This document shows positions 7,657-16,254 of a stretch of 64,000 bases of DNA, one piece after another (within the stretch, counting starts at the first letter, position 1; each line of letters begins with the position of its first letter). Origin of the DNA: Rhodospirillales bacterium. Its GTDB lineage: Bacteria > Pseudomonadota > Alphaproteobacteria > Rhodospirillales > Casp-alpha2. Under the pieces are notes generated by a model. It was not told the origin of the DNA. It ran no database searches and saw only the letters and a program-made list of their open reading frames with translations. The position numbers and the translations under genes were made by a program. The stretch is taken from positions 124,001-188,000 of the forward strand of contig JAJFII010000055.1 of the NCBI GenBank assembly GCA_021775095.1. Direction: 5' to 3'.

Positions 7657-8835
7657 TTACACGTCCTTTGATTTTGCTAAACGGCGCTCCACCAGCCGGG
7701 CGTAATAACTGGCGCCCAGGGCCAGGATTTCATCATTAAAATCGTACCCCGGATTGTGAATTTCACAGTCCACCACACCGCCGCCATTGCCAATATTGAT
7801 ATAGGCACCGGGGCATTTGTCGAGCATGAAAGAAAAATCTTCCGAGCCCATGATCAAAGGACCATGGCGGTTGATGTTTTCCTCGCCGACCAGTTCCGCT
7901 GCCGTATCGCCGGCAAATTCCGCCTCCTTGTTGTTATTGATCAGGGGCAGAAAGATGGTCTTAAAATCCAGGGTCGTGGTGGCACCGAAAGCCGCCGCTA
8001 CATTTTCAGCGACTTCCAGCATACGGGTTTCCGCCATGGCCATAACCTCGTTTGAAAAAGCCCGGATCGTACCGCTCATGACGGCCGACTGGGGGATCAC
8101 ATTATAGGCGTCGCCGGAATGAATTTTGGTGACACTGAGGACCAGGGGTTCGGCCGGTTTGACATTGCGTGAAACAATGGATTGCAAAGCCGTGGTGATA
8201 TGCGCGGCAATCAGTACCGGATCGATGCTCGATTCCGGGCGCCCGGCGTGGGCACCTTTGCCGTCGATGGTTAAATCAAAAAACCCGCCGCCGGCCATCA
8301 TCGGTCCGGAACGGATGGCAAACTGCCCGGCGGGTGTGCTCGGCCGGTTGTGCATGCCAAAAATCGCGTCCATGGGGAATTTTTCAAACAGGCCGTCTTG
8401 TACCATGGCGTCGCCGCCGCCTAGCCCCTCCTCCGCCGGCTGGAAGACAAAATGCACACAGCCTTCGAAGTTTTTTGTTTCCGCCAGATAGCGGGCGGCG
8501 CCCAACAACATGGTGGTATGGCCGTCATGGCCACAGGCATGCATCTTGCCATCAAAGACTGAACGATGGGCGAAGGTGTTTGCCTCCATGATCGGCAGAG
8601 CGTCCATATCCGCCCGCAGGCCAATGGTCGCGCCGTGATTACCGACCCGCAAAGTGCCGACCACACCGGTTTTACCCAGGCCCCGGTGCACATCAATGCC
8701 AAAGCAACGGAGTTTTTCCGCCACCAGATCGGATGTTCGGTTTTCTTCAAATCCCAATTCGGGATGGGCGTGGATGTCTCGCCGCCACTGGATTAAGTCC
8801 TCGTGGAACTCGGCGATTTGATCTCGTGGGCTCAT
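7657..8835 (-). CDS. M20-family amidohydrolase (hippurate hydrolase / N-acyl amino acid deacylase type)
   Basis: A protein of 392 residues. The N-terminus WRRDIHAHPELGFEE and the di-metal site motif MHACGHDGHT are diagnostic of the M20D group. PAEEGLGGGDAMVQDG carries the catalytic Glu region, and GSEDFSFMLDKCPG is near the C-terminus. These enzymes hydrolyse N-acyl or aryl amide bonds of amino acids in the cytoplasm. It is divergent from a D-2-hydroxyacid dehydrogenase across a spacer that holds one copy of the shared 32-nt motif, so it probably belongs to the TRAP-linked regulon. Substrate unknown. Confidence 0.92.
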   Translation of the reverse strand: MSPRDQIAEFHEDLIQWRRDIHAHPELGFEENRTSDLVAEKLRCFGIDVHRGLGKTGVVGTLRVGNHGATIGLRADMDALPIMEANTFAHRSVFDGKMHACGHDGHTTMLLGAARYLAETKNFEGCVHFVFQPAEEGLGGGDAMVQDGLFEKFPMDAIFGMHNRPSTPAGQFAIRSGPMMAGGGFFDLTIDGKGAHAGRPESSIDPVLIAAHITTALQSIVSRNVKPAEPLVLSVTKIHSGDAYNVIPQSAVMSGTIRAFSNEVMAMAETRMLEVAENVAAAFGATTTLDFKTIFLPLINNNKEAEFAGDTAAELVGEENINRHGPLIMGSEDFSFMLDKCPGAYINIGNGGGVVDCEIHNPGYDFNDEILALGASYYARLVERRLAKSKDV

Positions 8836-8973
8836 GGCTATCCTCTGGCTGTTATCGGGACCTGGTAAAATGCTGCCAGCCTGTTAATCCCACACGGGAG
8901 ACATAGGGATGTCTTGACGGTGGCTGGTATTCCTCCGGTTAAATCATCCAGCGCCCGGTAAATATTGTAAAGG

Positions 8974-9005
8974 ATTTTCGATTCTTTCTGTTTATACGAA
9001 AATAT
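8974..9005. promoter_or_regulatory. Shared operator motif, site A
   Basis: ATTTTCG, a 16-nt spacer, then CGAAAATAT. The arms are inverted repeats of each other (ATTTTCG/CGAAAAT). The same motif with identical spacing occurs at 15372-15403 and, with a weaker right arm, at 19957-19988. It lies in the divergent spacer of the M20 hydrolase and the dehydrogenase. Confidence 0.65.
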
Positions 9006-9047
9006 GCATGATATAAAAAACTCTGATTACAGATATGGGGGAGTTCC

Positions 9048-9977
9048 ATGAAAGCGGTATTAAAGGTCAATGGTCCACGCGCGCCCTGGTGGAAAACCCA
9101 CATGTCGTCCCTGCTTCCGGAATTCGAGGTGTTTTTGTCGGACGATGAAATGGATCGATCGACCATCGATTTTGCCATCGTCTGGAAACCCGAACCGGGG
9201 TGGTTAAAAACCTTCGAAAACCTGAAATGTATTGTTTCCATCGGTTCCGGTATTGACCACATTCTGTGTGACCCGGACCTGCCCAAACATTTACCGATCA
9301 TTCGAACCACTGGCCATGACCTGAGCGTTCGTATGCGCGAATATGTGGCCCTGCATGTGCTGCGGTTACACCGGCGGCTGCCAGAAATCGTCGCCGCCCA
9401 GGCGGTTCGCGAATGGCGCCAGATCATCGAACCGCCGGCCCATCAGCGCCGGGTCGGGATCATGGGTCTGGGCAATCTGGGGGCCGATTGCGCCCGCACC
9501 CTGGCGACCATCGGATTTGATGTGGCCGGATGGGCGCGCAGTCAAAAATCCATTGACGGCATCGACTGTTACGCTGGGCCCGAGGGCAAACAGGCGTTTT
9601 TACAACGGGCAGAAATTCTCGTTTGTATGTTGCCCTTAACGTCACAAACCGAAGGCATTCTCAACGCCGACTTGTTCCGGACCCTGCCGAAAGGGGCCTG
9701 CATTATCAACACGGCGCGCGGCCAGCATCTGGTCGAGCAAGACCTGCTCGATGCCCTGCAAAGCGGCCACATCAAAGCCGCCACCCTCGACGTTTTCCAT
9801 CGCGAACCCCTGCCCGCCGACCATGCCTTCTGGGATCATCCCAACATTTTGGTCACGCCGCACGTCGCCAGCCTGCTCGACCCGGAAGCCGGCGGCAAAA
9901 CCATCGCCGAAAACATCCGCAAATTCATCGCCGGCGAACCGATTGATAATTTAATCCCTGAGGGTAAGGATTACTGA
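9048..9977 (+). CDS. D-2-hydroxyacid dehydrogenase (GhrA-like glyoxylate/hydroxypyruvate reductase type)
   Basis: A protein of 309 residues. The Rossmann motif is VGIMGLGNLGADCART. The catalytic triad is Arg in NTARGQHLVEQ, Glu in DVFHREPLP and His in VTPHVAS. Like the GhrA branch it lacks a long N-terminal domain. It would reduce or oxidise a small 2-keto/2-hydroxy acid with NAD(P)H. An SD-like GGGGGAG precedes the ATG. It is divergent from the M20 hydrolase and convergent with the GGT-like gene, and lies under motif site A. Confidence 0.93.
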   Translation: MKAVLKVNGPRAPWWKTHMSSLLPEFEVFLSDDEMDRSTIDFAIVWKPEPGWLKTFENLKCIVSIGSGIDHILCDPDLPKHLPIIRTTGHDLSVRMREYVALHVLRLHRRLPEIVAAQAVREWRQIIEPPAHQRRVGIMGLGNLGADCARTLATIGFDVAGWARSQKSIDGIDCYAGPEGKQAFLQRAEILVCMLPLTSQTEGILNADLFRTLPKGACIINTARGQHLVEQDLLDALQSGHIKAATLDVFHREPLPADHAFWDHPNILVTPHVASLLDPEAGGKTIAENIRKFIAGEPIDNLIPEGKDY

Positions 9978-9989
9978 CCTGAGCGGTCG

Positions 9990-11585
9990 TCACGCCCGCA
10001 CCGACGGCGTGCCTGCATCTGCCCCACTGTCCAACGAAAACGGCCCCTCGGCGACCGCCCCGGCGACGGGGTTTGCCTTGTCGCCCATGCCGCAGGTGTG
10101 GCCGCTGACCGGGTCCCGGTAGACCCCGGACGGGCAGGAATAGAGTTTGGGGAACACCAGGTTCTGGGCGATTTCCAGTTCAAACTCGGTGGCCAGTTGA
10201 TCGATCACCGCTTGTCCCAGGGCCGGATCAACGCGGATGCTCGTCCGTCCGCCGGCATCAATGCGGGGCCGGTTAAAGGCGTCTTCGAGGGAGATGCCGT
10301 AGTCCAGCAACAAGGCCGTCAACTGCATGGTGCAGGGTACGATATGGTTGGCACCGGACGCGCCGACGGCAAACAGCGCCTGGTCGTCGCGCACACAAAC
10401 GGTTGGGCACATGTTTGATGAATTGATGCGTTTGCCGCCGGCCATGGTCGTCGGAAAACCGGGCCGGGGGTCAAAATAGGAGACGGAATTGTTCATCAGC
10501 ATGCCGGTCGACGGCAACATAACCTTTGAGCCGAAGCGATTAAGCAACGTATAGGTCAGAGCAACCATGTTGCCGTCGCCATCAACGGCGCTCATGTGCG
10601 ACGTGCAACCGGCATTGATAACCGGTTTGAGCCGTTGCTGATGGCTGGTAAAGGCTTTGTTCAGGCCGTGGGCATAGGTGGCAAAGGTATGAGCACCGAT
10701 CGGTTGATCCAGATCCAGGTGTTGAGCGACATATTGCAAGGCTTCGTTTAACCGCCGACCGCCGGAGTTTTCGCCTGCCGTATAAATTTCCGCACCCCGG
10801 TGATGACCGACCAGGGGCGCCATGATAACCGGTCGGTAGGCCGCTAGGTCGTCGGTAGTGATGCGGCTGCCACCGGCCTGCAGGTCGGCGGCCATGCGCT
10901 CGGCGGTTTGCCCCTGGTAAAAATCCCGGGGGCCGTGCTCGGCCAGACGTTTCAGGGTTGCCGGCAATTTACCCAGGGATAAAAACTGTTCCGGTTGAGC
11001 CGGCGCTCCACCTGGCAGATAGGTCGCGGCCGAGCTTGGGAACTTTGCCAGTTCGCCGGCTTCCAGGGCGATTTGCAGGGTGGCGAACCAGTCGACGGGC
11101 ATACCCCGTTCTGCCAGTTGCAGGGCCGGACCCAAGACCCGGTCCAGGGCCAGATTGCCATGGTTCTCGAGTGCCGTCGTCAAACCCGATACGGCGCCGG
11201 GAACGGTGATTGAACGGTACCCGACCACATGGGCATTGTCGGCGACGCCGGGGAATCCCATGATCGATTCTGGGACATTGGGGTCGAGGGGATAATCGTC
11301 GAGGGATATGGTCTGGGGCAAGGTGCCTTGAAAATCAATGACCGTGGCGCGTTTTTCGGCGGCCAGCCAAATCACCATATATCCGCTGCCACCCAATCCA
11401 CACATCCACGGCTCAACCGCCCCCAGGGCAAAGGCACAGGCAACGGCCGCATCAATGGCATTGCCACCCTTCGACAGGGCGTCGGCTCCGGCCGCTGCGG
11501 CCATCCAGTTTTGCGATGCGACGACGCCGCGCTCCGATGCCACGGCCCGTTTATGCACGTGCCATTGTTCGATGTTTTTATTCAT
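9990..11585 (-). CDS. Gamma-glutamyltransferase-family Ntn hydrolase (cytoplasmic, YwrD-like)
   Basis: A protein of 531 residues with no signal peptide. The autoprocessing site reads CTSHMSAVDGDGNMVALT. The nucleophilic Thr, the following His and the SxxD are kept, so self-cleavage into large and small subunits is expected. PSTGMLMNNSVSYFDPRPG is the usual small-subunit block. The cytoplasmic location and length resemble the YwrD/acylase branch rather than periplasmic Ggt. It is the last gene of the TRAP1 operon, suggesting hydrolysis of an imported gamma-glutamyl or N-acyl compound. Substrate is inference. Confidence 0.92.
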   Translation of the reverse strand: MNKNIEQWHVHKRAVASERGVVASQNWMAAAAGADALSKGGNAIDAAVACAFALGAVEPWMCGLGGSGYMVIWLAAEKRATVIDFQGTLPQTISLDDYPLDPNVPESIMGFPGVADNAHVVGYRSITVPGAVSGLTTALENHGNLALDRVLGPALQLAERGMPVDWFATLQIALEAGELAKFPSSAATYLPGGAPAQPEQFLSLGKLPATLKRLAEHGPRDFYQGQTAERMAADLQAGGSRITTDDLAAYRPVIMAPLVGHHRGAEIYTAGENSGGRRLNEALQYVAQHLDLDQPIGAHTFATYAHGLNKAFTSHQQRLKPVINAGCTSHMSAVDGDGNMVALTYTLLNRFGSKVMLPSTGMLMNNSVSYFDPRPGFPTTMAGGKRINSSNMCPTVCVRDDQALFAVGASGANHIVPCTMQLTALLLDYGISLEDAFNRPRIDAGGRTSIRVDPALGQAVIDQLATEFELEIAQNLVFPKLYSCPSGVYRDPVSGHTCGMGDKANPVAGAVAEGPFSLDSGADAGTPSVRA

Positions 11586-11619
11586 TACTCAGATACTCCC
11601 TGATGCCAGCCGGTCATAG

Positions 11620-11657
11620 ATAAAACAAAAAGGGGGTTCCGAGTGTCTCGGAACCCC
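11620..11657 (-). terminator. Rho-independent terminator after the TRAP binding-protein gene
   Basis: GGGGTTCCGAG and CTCGGAACCCC form an 11-bp perfect stem with a 3-nt loop (11633-11657). On the minus strand it is followed by CTTTTTGTTTTATC. It lies between the dctP-like stop and the GGT-like start, so GGT expression would need read-through or its own promoter. Confidence 0.8.
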
Positions 11658-11673
11658 AGGTCTGGGAGGCAAA

Positions 11674-12660
11674 TTACAGGTCTTGTTTACCGATCTCGAC
11701 GATTTTTTTGTAGGTCTCCTCACCCCAGCGGTTTTTACCCAATTTGTCGCGAACCGGCTGGGTCGCCGCGATGAACTCGGCCTTGTCCGGGTAGGTGATG
11801 GTGATCCCGCGCTTTTTCATATCTTCGATGAACTTTTCCTGCTGGCCGGGCAACAGGCCCTGAACCAGGGTGCGCGATGCTGCCTGGGCCTTTTTCACCA
11901 TGGCTTTTTCGGCGTCCGATAATTGGCTCCAAAAGGGCTCTCCGATCATCACGTAGGCGGGTTTGTCGATATAGTCGACCATGGCGATGCCCTTTTGTAC
12001 CTCATAAAACTTCTGGGCATAAATCGTCTCGATGGGATTTTCCTGACCGTCGACGAGTCCCGTTTGCAGGGCCGTATAAACCTCCTTGAAAGCCATCGGT
12101 GTGGGTTTGGCACCCAGCGCCGTCAGCGATTCCACGTAATAATCACGCTGCGGTGCCCGCAGTTTGAGGCCATTTAGGTCCGACATTTTGTGGATGATCT
12201 TGTTCGAACTGATCTGGCGCGGACTGCGCGGCAGGAAACCCAGCAAACTCATTTTCCGGGTTTTTACCAGGAGTTTGTTCCAGTCGCTGCCAATGTCACT
12301 GTTGATGACGGCCGCATAATTGTTGATGCCTTTCATTAAATAAGGCAGTGCCAGATATTCGATTTCCTTGATCCCGGGATCGCCACTGGCCATGATTTGG
12401 GTGGTATCCAGAGCCAGTTGGGTGTGCATTTCGCGCGGTGTTCCCAGTTGATTGCCGGGATAAACCGTGACCTTGAAGTGGCCCTTGGACTCGGCCTCCA
12501 AAACCTCCTTAAACTTCAGGGCACCGAGGTGCTGGGCTTCGCCTTCCTTGGCCCACAATCCATAACGGACGTCGACGGCATTGGCTGGTGAATAGATTCC
12601 GGTGATCAGCAACGCCGTGACGGCGAGGCTGCAGCAGATAAGCGTTTTCCTAAGTTCCAT
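11674..12660 (-). CDS. TRAP transporter substrate-binding protein (DctP family), TRAP1
   Basis: A protein of 328 residues with a signal peptide ending at about residue 29 (SPANA). Family landmarks are GNQLGTPREM, LKLRAPQRDYYVESLTALGA (with the ligand-carboxylate-binding Arg) and EVYTALQTGLVDGQENP. It binds a carboxylate-bearing solute in the periplasm for the DctQM pair encoded upstream in the same operon. The creatininase-like gene sits between dctM and dctP, an unusual placement. The ligand cannot be read from sequence. Confidence 0.93.
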   Translation of the reverse strand: MELRKTLICCSLAVTALLITGIYSPANAVDVRYGLWAKEGEAQHLGALKFKEVLEAESKGHFKVTVYPGNQLGTPREMHTQLALDTTQIMASGDPGIKEIEYLALPYLMKGINNYAAVINSDIGSDWNKLLVKTRKMSLLGFLPRSPRQISSNKIIHKMSDLNGLKLRAPQRDYYVESLTALGAKPTPMAFKEVYTALQTGLVDGQENPIETIYAQKFYEVQKGIAMVDYIDKPAYVMIGEPFWSQLSDAEKAMVKKAQAASRTLVQGLLPGQQEKFIEDMKKRGITITYPDKAEFIAATQPVRDKLGKNRWGEETYKKIVEIGKQDL

Positions 12661-12671
12661 TTGTCCTCTCC

Positions 12672-13475
12672 TTATGTGTTAATGCGGGTATTTACGGTTT
12701 TAAAATGTTTTAGAAATGCGACGGTATAGTCGGTTATGTAATCGGCAATTTGTTCGCCGATTTCGGCGGTTGAGCGGGTTGGATCGCCACCGGCAATTCC
12801 GTTACCGCACCGGTCGGTGATGTCGACCGCCATGTTCACGTCAACGCCCTGAAATTTCACGGCATTGAGACCGACCGTAGGCAGGCCGATCATCTCCCCC
12901 TTTTCCGCTTCCACCTTGATTAAATCCATGCGCATGAGTTCCGGCAACAAATGCAGATAGACGGAGGTCAGCGGATCCCCGCCGTGGCCAAAGGCCTTGG
13001 TGCCGAACCCGGGGTGAAATTCCTCCCATTTTTCCGGGGTTATGAGCCGCCAGACATTCAGGCAGGGGATCAGCACCCCCCGTTCCTCTTTGATCTTGCG
13101 GATGGTCTGGTCAATCAGCGGATAGTTTCCCGAATGACCGTTAAAGATAACCAAATGGTCCAGATCGTGGTTGAGGAAATTTTCGCAGATGTCTTCGAGC
13201 ACCCGGCGAAAGGTATCGGGCCGAAAGGCAACACCGCCGGCAATCGGCCGGAAATAATCGGCGTACCCAAAGGGCACCGTTGGCGCCGCGATGACATCGG
13301 CTTGTTCGGCAATACGCCCGGCCAGAATTTCCGTCAGCATCCAGTCGCCCATGGGCGCCATGGGCCCCTGTTCTTCCTGCGAGCCAAAAGGCAACAACAG
13401 GGTTGGTTTTTCACTGAGGCGCTCTTTAAATTCAAGCCAGGTCATTTCCTGCAACAGGTATTTTTTATTGCTCAT
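12672..13475 (-). CDS. Creatininase-family protein with altered metal ligands
   Basis: A protein of about 267 residues, started at ATG 13475 so that it follows the dctM stop by 8 nt. The longer frame overlaps dctM by 40 nt. The fold signature is visible as LLPFGSQEEQGPMAPMGDW, NGHSGN and AFGHGGDP. In creatininase the first block is normally EQHGPHLP-TD and the last HAGExxTS, so a metal-ligand His reads as Gln and the terminal Glu as Asp or lost. It is either a divergent amidohydrolase or a non-hydrolytic relative. It is embedded in the TRAP1 operon. Confidence 0.85.
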   Translation of the reverse strand: MSNKKYLLQEMTWLEFKERLSEKPTLLLPFGSQEEQGPMAPMGDWMLTEILAGRIAEQADVIAAPTVPFGYADYFRPIAGGVAFRPDTFRRVLEDICENFLNHDLDHLVIFNGHSGNYPLIDQTIRKIKEERGVLIPCLNVWRLITPEKWEEFHPGFGTKAFGHGGDPLTSVYLHLLPELMRMDLIKVEAEKGEMIGLPTVGLNAVKFQGVDVNMAVDITDRCGNGIAGGDPTRSTAEIGEQIADYITDYTVAFLKHFKTVNTRINT

Positions 13476-13483
13476 TTCGGGTC

Positions 13484-14773
13484 TCACTTTATCTCCGCGC
13501 CAAACACCATGTCCGGCAACCACAGGCTTAAATCGGGGAAAACCGCAATCACAACTACGGCACCAAATAACGGTATATAATAGGGCAACATAGCGCGAAC
13601 CATGCTCGAGAAGGGAATTTCAGCGATGTCCTGGGCGATGAACAACAAAACACCGACCGGCGGCGTGCCGCCGCCAATGATCAAAACAAAAATCATCAAA
13701 ACACCAAAGTGTACCGGGTCAACGCCAAAGGTCACCACGACCGGCACCAGGATCGGCGTCAGGACAATTTCCGCCGATGAGGCAATCATAAACAACCCGA
13801 CCAAAAACAGCAGGACAACCATGACTGCGAGAATCACGTGGGGGTTGTCGGTAAAGGTTGCGAGAAAATGAGCAATGGTCTGCGGCACCTGTTCGCGGAT
13901 CATGATCCAGCTGAACGACGACGCCACGGCGATAATGATGAGCACCCGGATACTGCCCCACGATACCTTCATCAGGGTTTCCCACAACTCCCGGAAACCG
14001 ACATTGCGATAAATACCGACGCCCAGGATCAAGCCATAAAGAACCGCCGCTGCGGCCGCTTCCGTTGGTGTAAACACACCCGACAAGATGCCGCCAACGA
14101 TGATTACGGGAAACAGCACGGCCGGCGACCCCCGCCAGGTGGCACGCGCCACCTCGGGTAATTTGGCGCGGGGATAACGGGGGTAATTGCGACGCCGGGC
14201 GAGAAACCAGGTAAAAACCATTTGCACGATAATAATGGTGATGCCCGGCAGAATTCCGGCCAGCAACAATCTGCCGATCGACACATCGGCCAAGGCCCCA
14301 TAGATCACCATCCCGATGGACGGCGGAATGATCGGCCCGACCATGGCCGAGGCGACGGTGACCGCCGCCGAAAAATTAGCCGGGTATCCTTCTTTTTTCA
14401 TGGCCGGTATGAGCACCGATCCGAGCGCTGCCGTATCAGCGGTAGCCGAACCCGACATGCCGGCAAAAATCATCGAGGCAAAGATATTGACCTGCGCCAG
14501 TCCACCATGGATGTGCCCGACAAAGGCCCGGGCCATGGCGATGATGCGATCGGTCAATTTGCAGGCGTTCATCAGTTCGCCGGCCAGGTAAAAAAACGGG
14601 ATCGCCAAAATCAAAAAAGAATCAACCGCCGTGGTCATCCGCTGGGTCATCATTGACAGGGAGATATCGGCCAGAAACATGTAAACCATGGAGGTCGTTC
14701 CCATGGCAAAGACCAGTGGCAGTCCGGAAATCAATAAGACAACCAGCAAACCGAGGACAAGCACCGTCAGCAT
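13484..14773 (-). CDS. TRAP transporter large membrane subunit (DctM family), TRAP1
   Basis: A protein of 429 residues with 11-12 hydrophobic segments. Typical blocks are GTPLxF-like SGLPLVFAMG at the N-terminus, AGMSGSATADTAALGSVLIPAM, GPIIPPSIGMVIYGA, GGILSGVFTPTEAAAAAVLYG and IGGGTPPVGVLLF. It forms the Na+-dependent translocating unit with DctQ. It starts 9 nt after the DctQ stop codon, and the creatininase-like gene follows at once. Confidence 0.95.
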   Translation of the reverse strand: MLTVLVLGLLVVLLISGLPLVFAMGTTSMVYMFLADISLSMMTQRMTTAVDSFLILAIPFFYLAGELMNACKLTDRIIAMARAFVGHIHGGLAQVNIFASMIFAGMSGSATADTAALGSVLIPAMKKEGYPANFSAAVTVASAMVGPIIPPSIGMVIYGALADVSIGRLLLAGILPGITIIIVQMVFTWFLARRRNYPRYPRAKLPEVARATWRGSPAVLFPVIIVGGILSGVFTPTEAAAAAVLYGLILGVGIYRNVGFRELWETLMKVSWGSIRVLIIIAVASSFSWIMIREQVPQTIAHFLATFTDNPHVILAVMVVLLFLVGLFMIASSAEIVLTPILVPVVVTFGVDPVHFGVLMIFVLIIGGGTPPVGVLLFIAQDIAEIPFSSMVRAMLPYYIPLFGAVVVIAVFPDLSLWLPDMVFGAEIK

Positions 14774-14782
14774 GGCCCGCCC

Positions 14783-15313
14783 CTACATCACGCTGTCTTT
14801 TTCGGCGTTGTCGGTCGTCCAGCCAGGACGGGGCCAACGCAAAAAAATACGCAGGAAAATAAAAACAATCATCAAGATGCCGCCGATTGTCGCCGGGACC
14901 CGGTAAATGGCTTCCGGCAGGTCCATGGCACCGAGGCTGACATACATGGACAATTCAACGATGGGAATTGAATACCACACCAGGAAACTTAAAAACCCGA
15001 GAGCCACGGCGCAATTGAACAGCCGCAAAGCCCGCCGCAGTTTTTTCGGCAACCGGACAAACAGCACATCAACGCTCAGGTGGCGGCCATCCCAACAAAT
15101 CACAGCAGCGCCAATGAAGGTCATCCAGACAACCAATAAGCGGACCAGTTCTTCGCTCCAGACGAGCGGGCTGTTAAGGACAAACCGAAAAAAGATCTGG
15201 GCAATGGTCAGCACAACAATTGTCGCAAATACGGAACCGACAATGATCCGCAGGGGCAGGGCCCAATCGCGCCAGCGGTCCTTGTCCTGATCTGTAACAG
15301 GTATTTTTATCAT
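14783..15313 (-). CDS. TRAP transporter small membrane subunit (DctQ family), TRAP1
   Basis: A protein of about 176 residues with four transmembrane helices. I start it at ATG 15313, which has a G-rich stretch (GGGGGCGG) upstream; ATG 15334 has none. Landmarks are VWSEELVRLLVVWMTFIGAAV and RHLSVDVLFVRLP. It is the first gene of the TRAP1 operon and is divergent from the GntR regulator, with motif site B between them. Confidence 0.92.
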   Translation of the reverse strand: MIKIPVTDQDKDRWRDWALPLRIIVGSVFATIVVLTIAQIFFRFVLNSPLVWSEELVRLLVVWMTFIGAAVICWDGRHLSVDVLFVRLPKKLRRALRLFNCAVALGFLSFLVWYSIPIVELSMYVSLGAMDLPEAIYRVPATIGGILMIVFIFLRIFLRWPRPGWTTDNAEKDSVM

Positions 15314-15371
15314 GTGAACCGCCCCCAACAGCATACAAAAACTGTGGAATTGATGTTAACACCATTCAACT

Positions 15372-15403
15372 ATTTTCGTAAATATGTTTTTTTCCGAAAA
15401 TAT
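15372..15403. promoter_or_regulatory. Shared operator motif, site B
   Basis: ATTTTCG-N16-CGAAAATAT, identical in arms and spacing to the site at 8974-9005. It lies between the divergent TRAP1 operon and the GntR gene, the natural place for autoregulation and operon control. Confidence 0.65.
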
Positions 15404-15470
15404 ATTGCACTGGATTGTTTTTGCCATGTACTATATTCGGTGTCCGCAGGACATGAGGTTCAGGAGGGTT

Positions 15471-15497
15471 ATGTTATCAAAACAGCAGAACATTTGA
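15471..15497 (+). CDS. Eight-residue leader ORF coupled to the GntR gene
   Basis: A perfect AGGAGG stands 4 nt before an ATG that encodes MLSKQQNI and stops at TGA (15495-15497). That stop overlaps the in-frame TTG (15494) of the GntR frame as TTGA. No other start of the GntR frame has a good ribosome-binding site, so the leader may deliver ribosomes by termination-reinitiation. The alternative is a one-base indel joining the two frames. Confidence 0.4.
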   Translation: MLSKQQNI

Positions 15498-16207
15498 GAA
15501 TTGATCCACAGCCGACGACCCTGGCTGTTGTTGCCTATGAAAACCTGCGCCGCGATATCCGCAGCGGCAGTTTGGTACCGGGCCAGCCCCTGCGCACCGA
15601 ATGGTTAAAGACCCACTACGAGACCGGGGTCAGCCCACTGCGCGAAGCCCTGGCGCGCCTAGCCGCCGAACATTTTGTCACGGCCGAAGGCAAACGCGGA
15701 TTTCGGGTGTCGCAGATTTCCGAAGACGATTTTGATCAGTTGATCGATTTACGCAAAGATCTGGAAGCCCGTGCCCTAAAATTATCCATCGCCAAGGGCG
15801 ACGATGACTGGGAAGCGGGCATTGTCGCCAGTTTTCACAAAATGAACCGCACCTTTCCACCGGGCCTAATCCGAGACCCGGCGGCCGAAGAGGAGCGTGA
15901 ACTGCGCCACCGCACTTTTCACCATGCCCTGTTAAAAGCCTGCGGGTCAAAATGGCAGCTCCGGTTTCTCGATCATTTGACCGGCCACCTGGAACGGTAT
16001 CGCAGGATCATGACGCCGCGCTCAAAAATCACCGATGTGGTTGCCAACGACATTGAAGAGGAACACCGTCAACTGGTCGAAAGTGTTATCGACAGAAAAA
16101 CCAAAGATGCCCTGGCAATCCTTGACGTCCACCGCCATCGCACCTATTCGGCAATCAAGGAAAAATTCACGGAACAAGGTGTCGGTTCGGCATCCGATAG
16201 CAATTAA
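15494..16207 (+). CDS. GntR-family regulator with FCD ligand domain
   Basis: About 237 residues from TTG 15494, the usual length for GntR/FCD proteins. A winged helix-turn-helix spans about residues 10-75 (AYENLRRDIRSGSLVPGQPL, then GVSPLREALARLAAE and GKRGFRVSQIS). The FCD helical domain follows with the metal-site residues in DLRKDLEARAL, HRTFHHALL and EEHRQLVESVI. The open frame extends back to GTG 15314, but that part is not GntR-like. FadR-type regulators of this group bind organic acids. Its likely targets are the three shared-motif promoters. RraA-like gene follows at 47 nt. Confidence 0.9.
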   Translation: MRIDPQPTTLAVVAYENLRRDIRSGSLVPGQPLRTEWLKTHYETGVSPLREALARLAAEHFVTAEGKRGFRVSQISEDDFDQLIDLRKDLEARALKLSIAKGDDDWEAGIVASFHKMNRTFPPGLIRDPAAEEERELRHRTFHHALLKACGSKWQLRFLDHLTGHLERYRRIMTPRSKITDVVANDIEEEHRQLVESVIDRKTKDALAILDVHRHRTYSAIKEKFTEQGVGSASDSN

Positions 16208-16254
16208 GCCCAAAATCCCGTCCTGTGGAACAGGCATAGAAGGAGTTAGAACCC

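Noticed and set aside
14222-14656. 144-residue plus-strand ORF
   Set aside because: Antisense to the TRAP1 large subunit; Asp/His/Arg-rich composition typical of a shadow of membrane-protein codons.
15314-15493. Longer start of the GntR gene at GTG 15314
   Set aside because: The extra 60 residues are not GntR-like, cross the operator motif, and have no ribosome-binding site.
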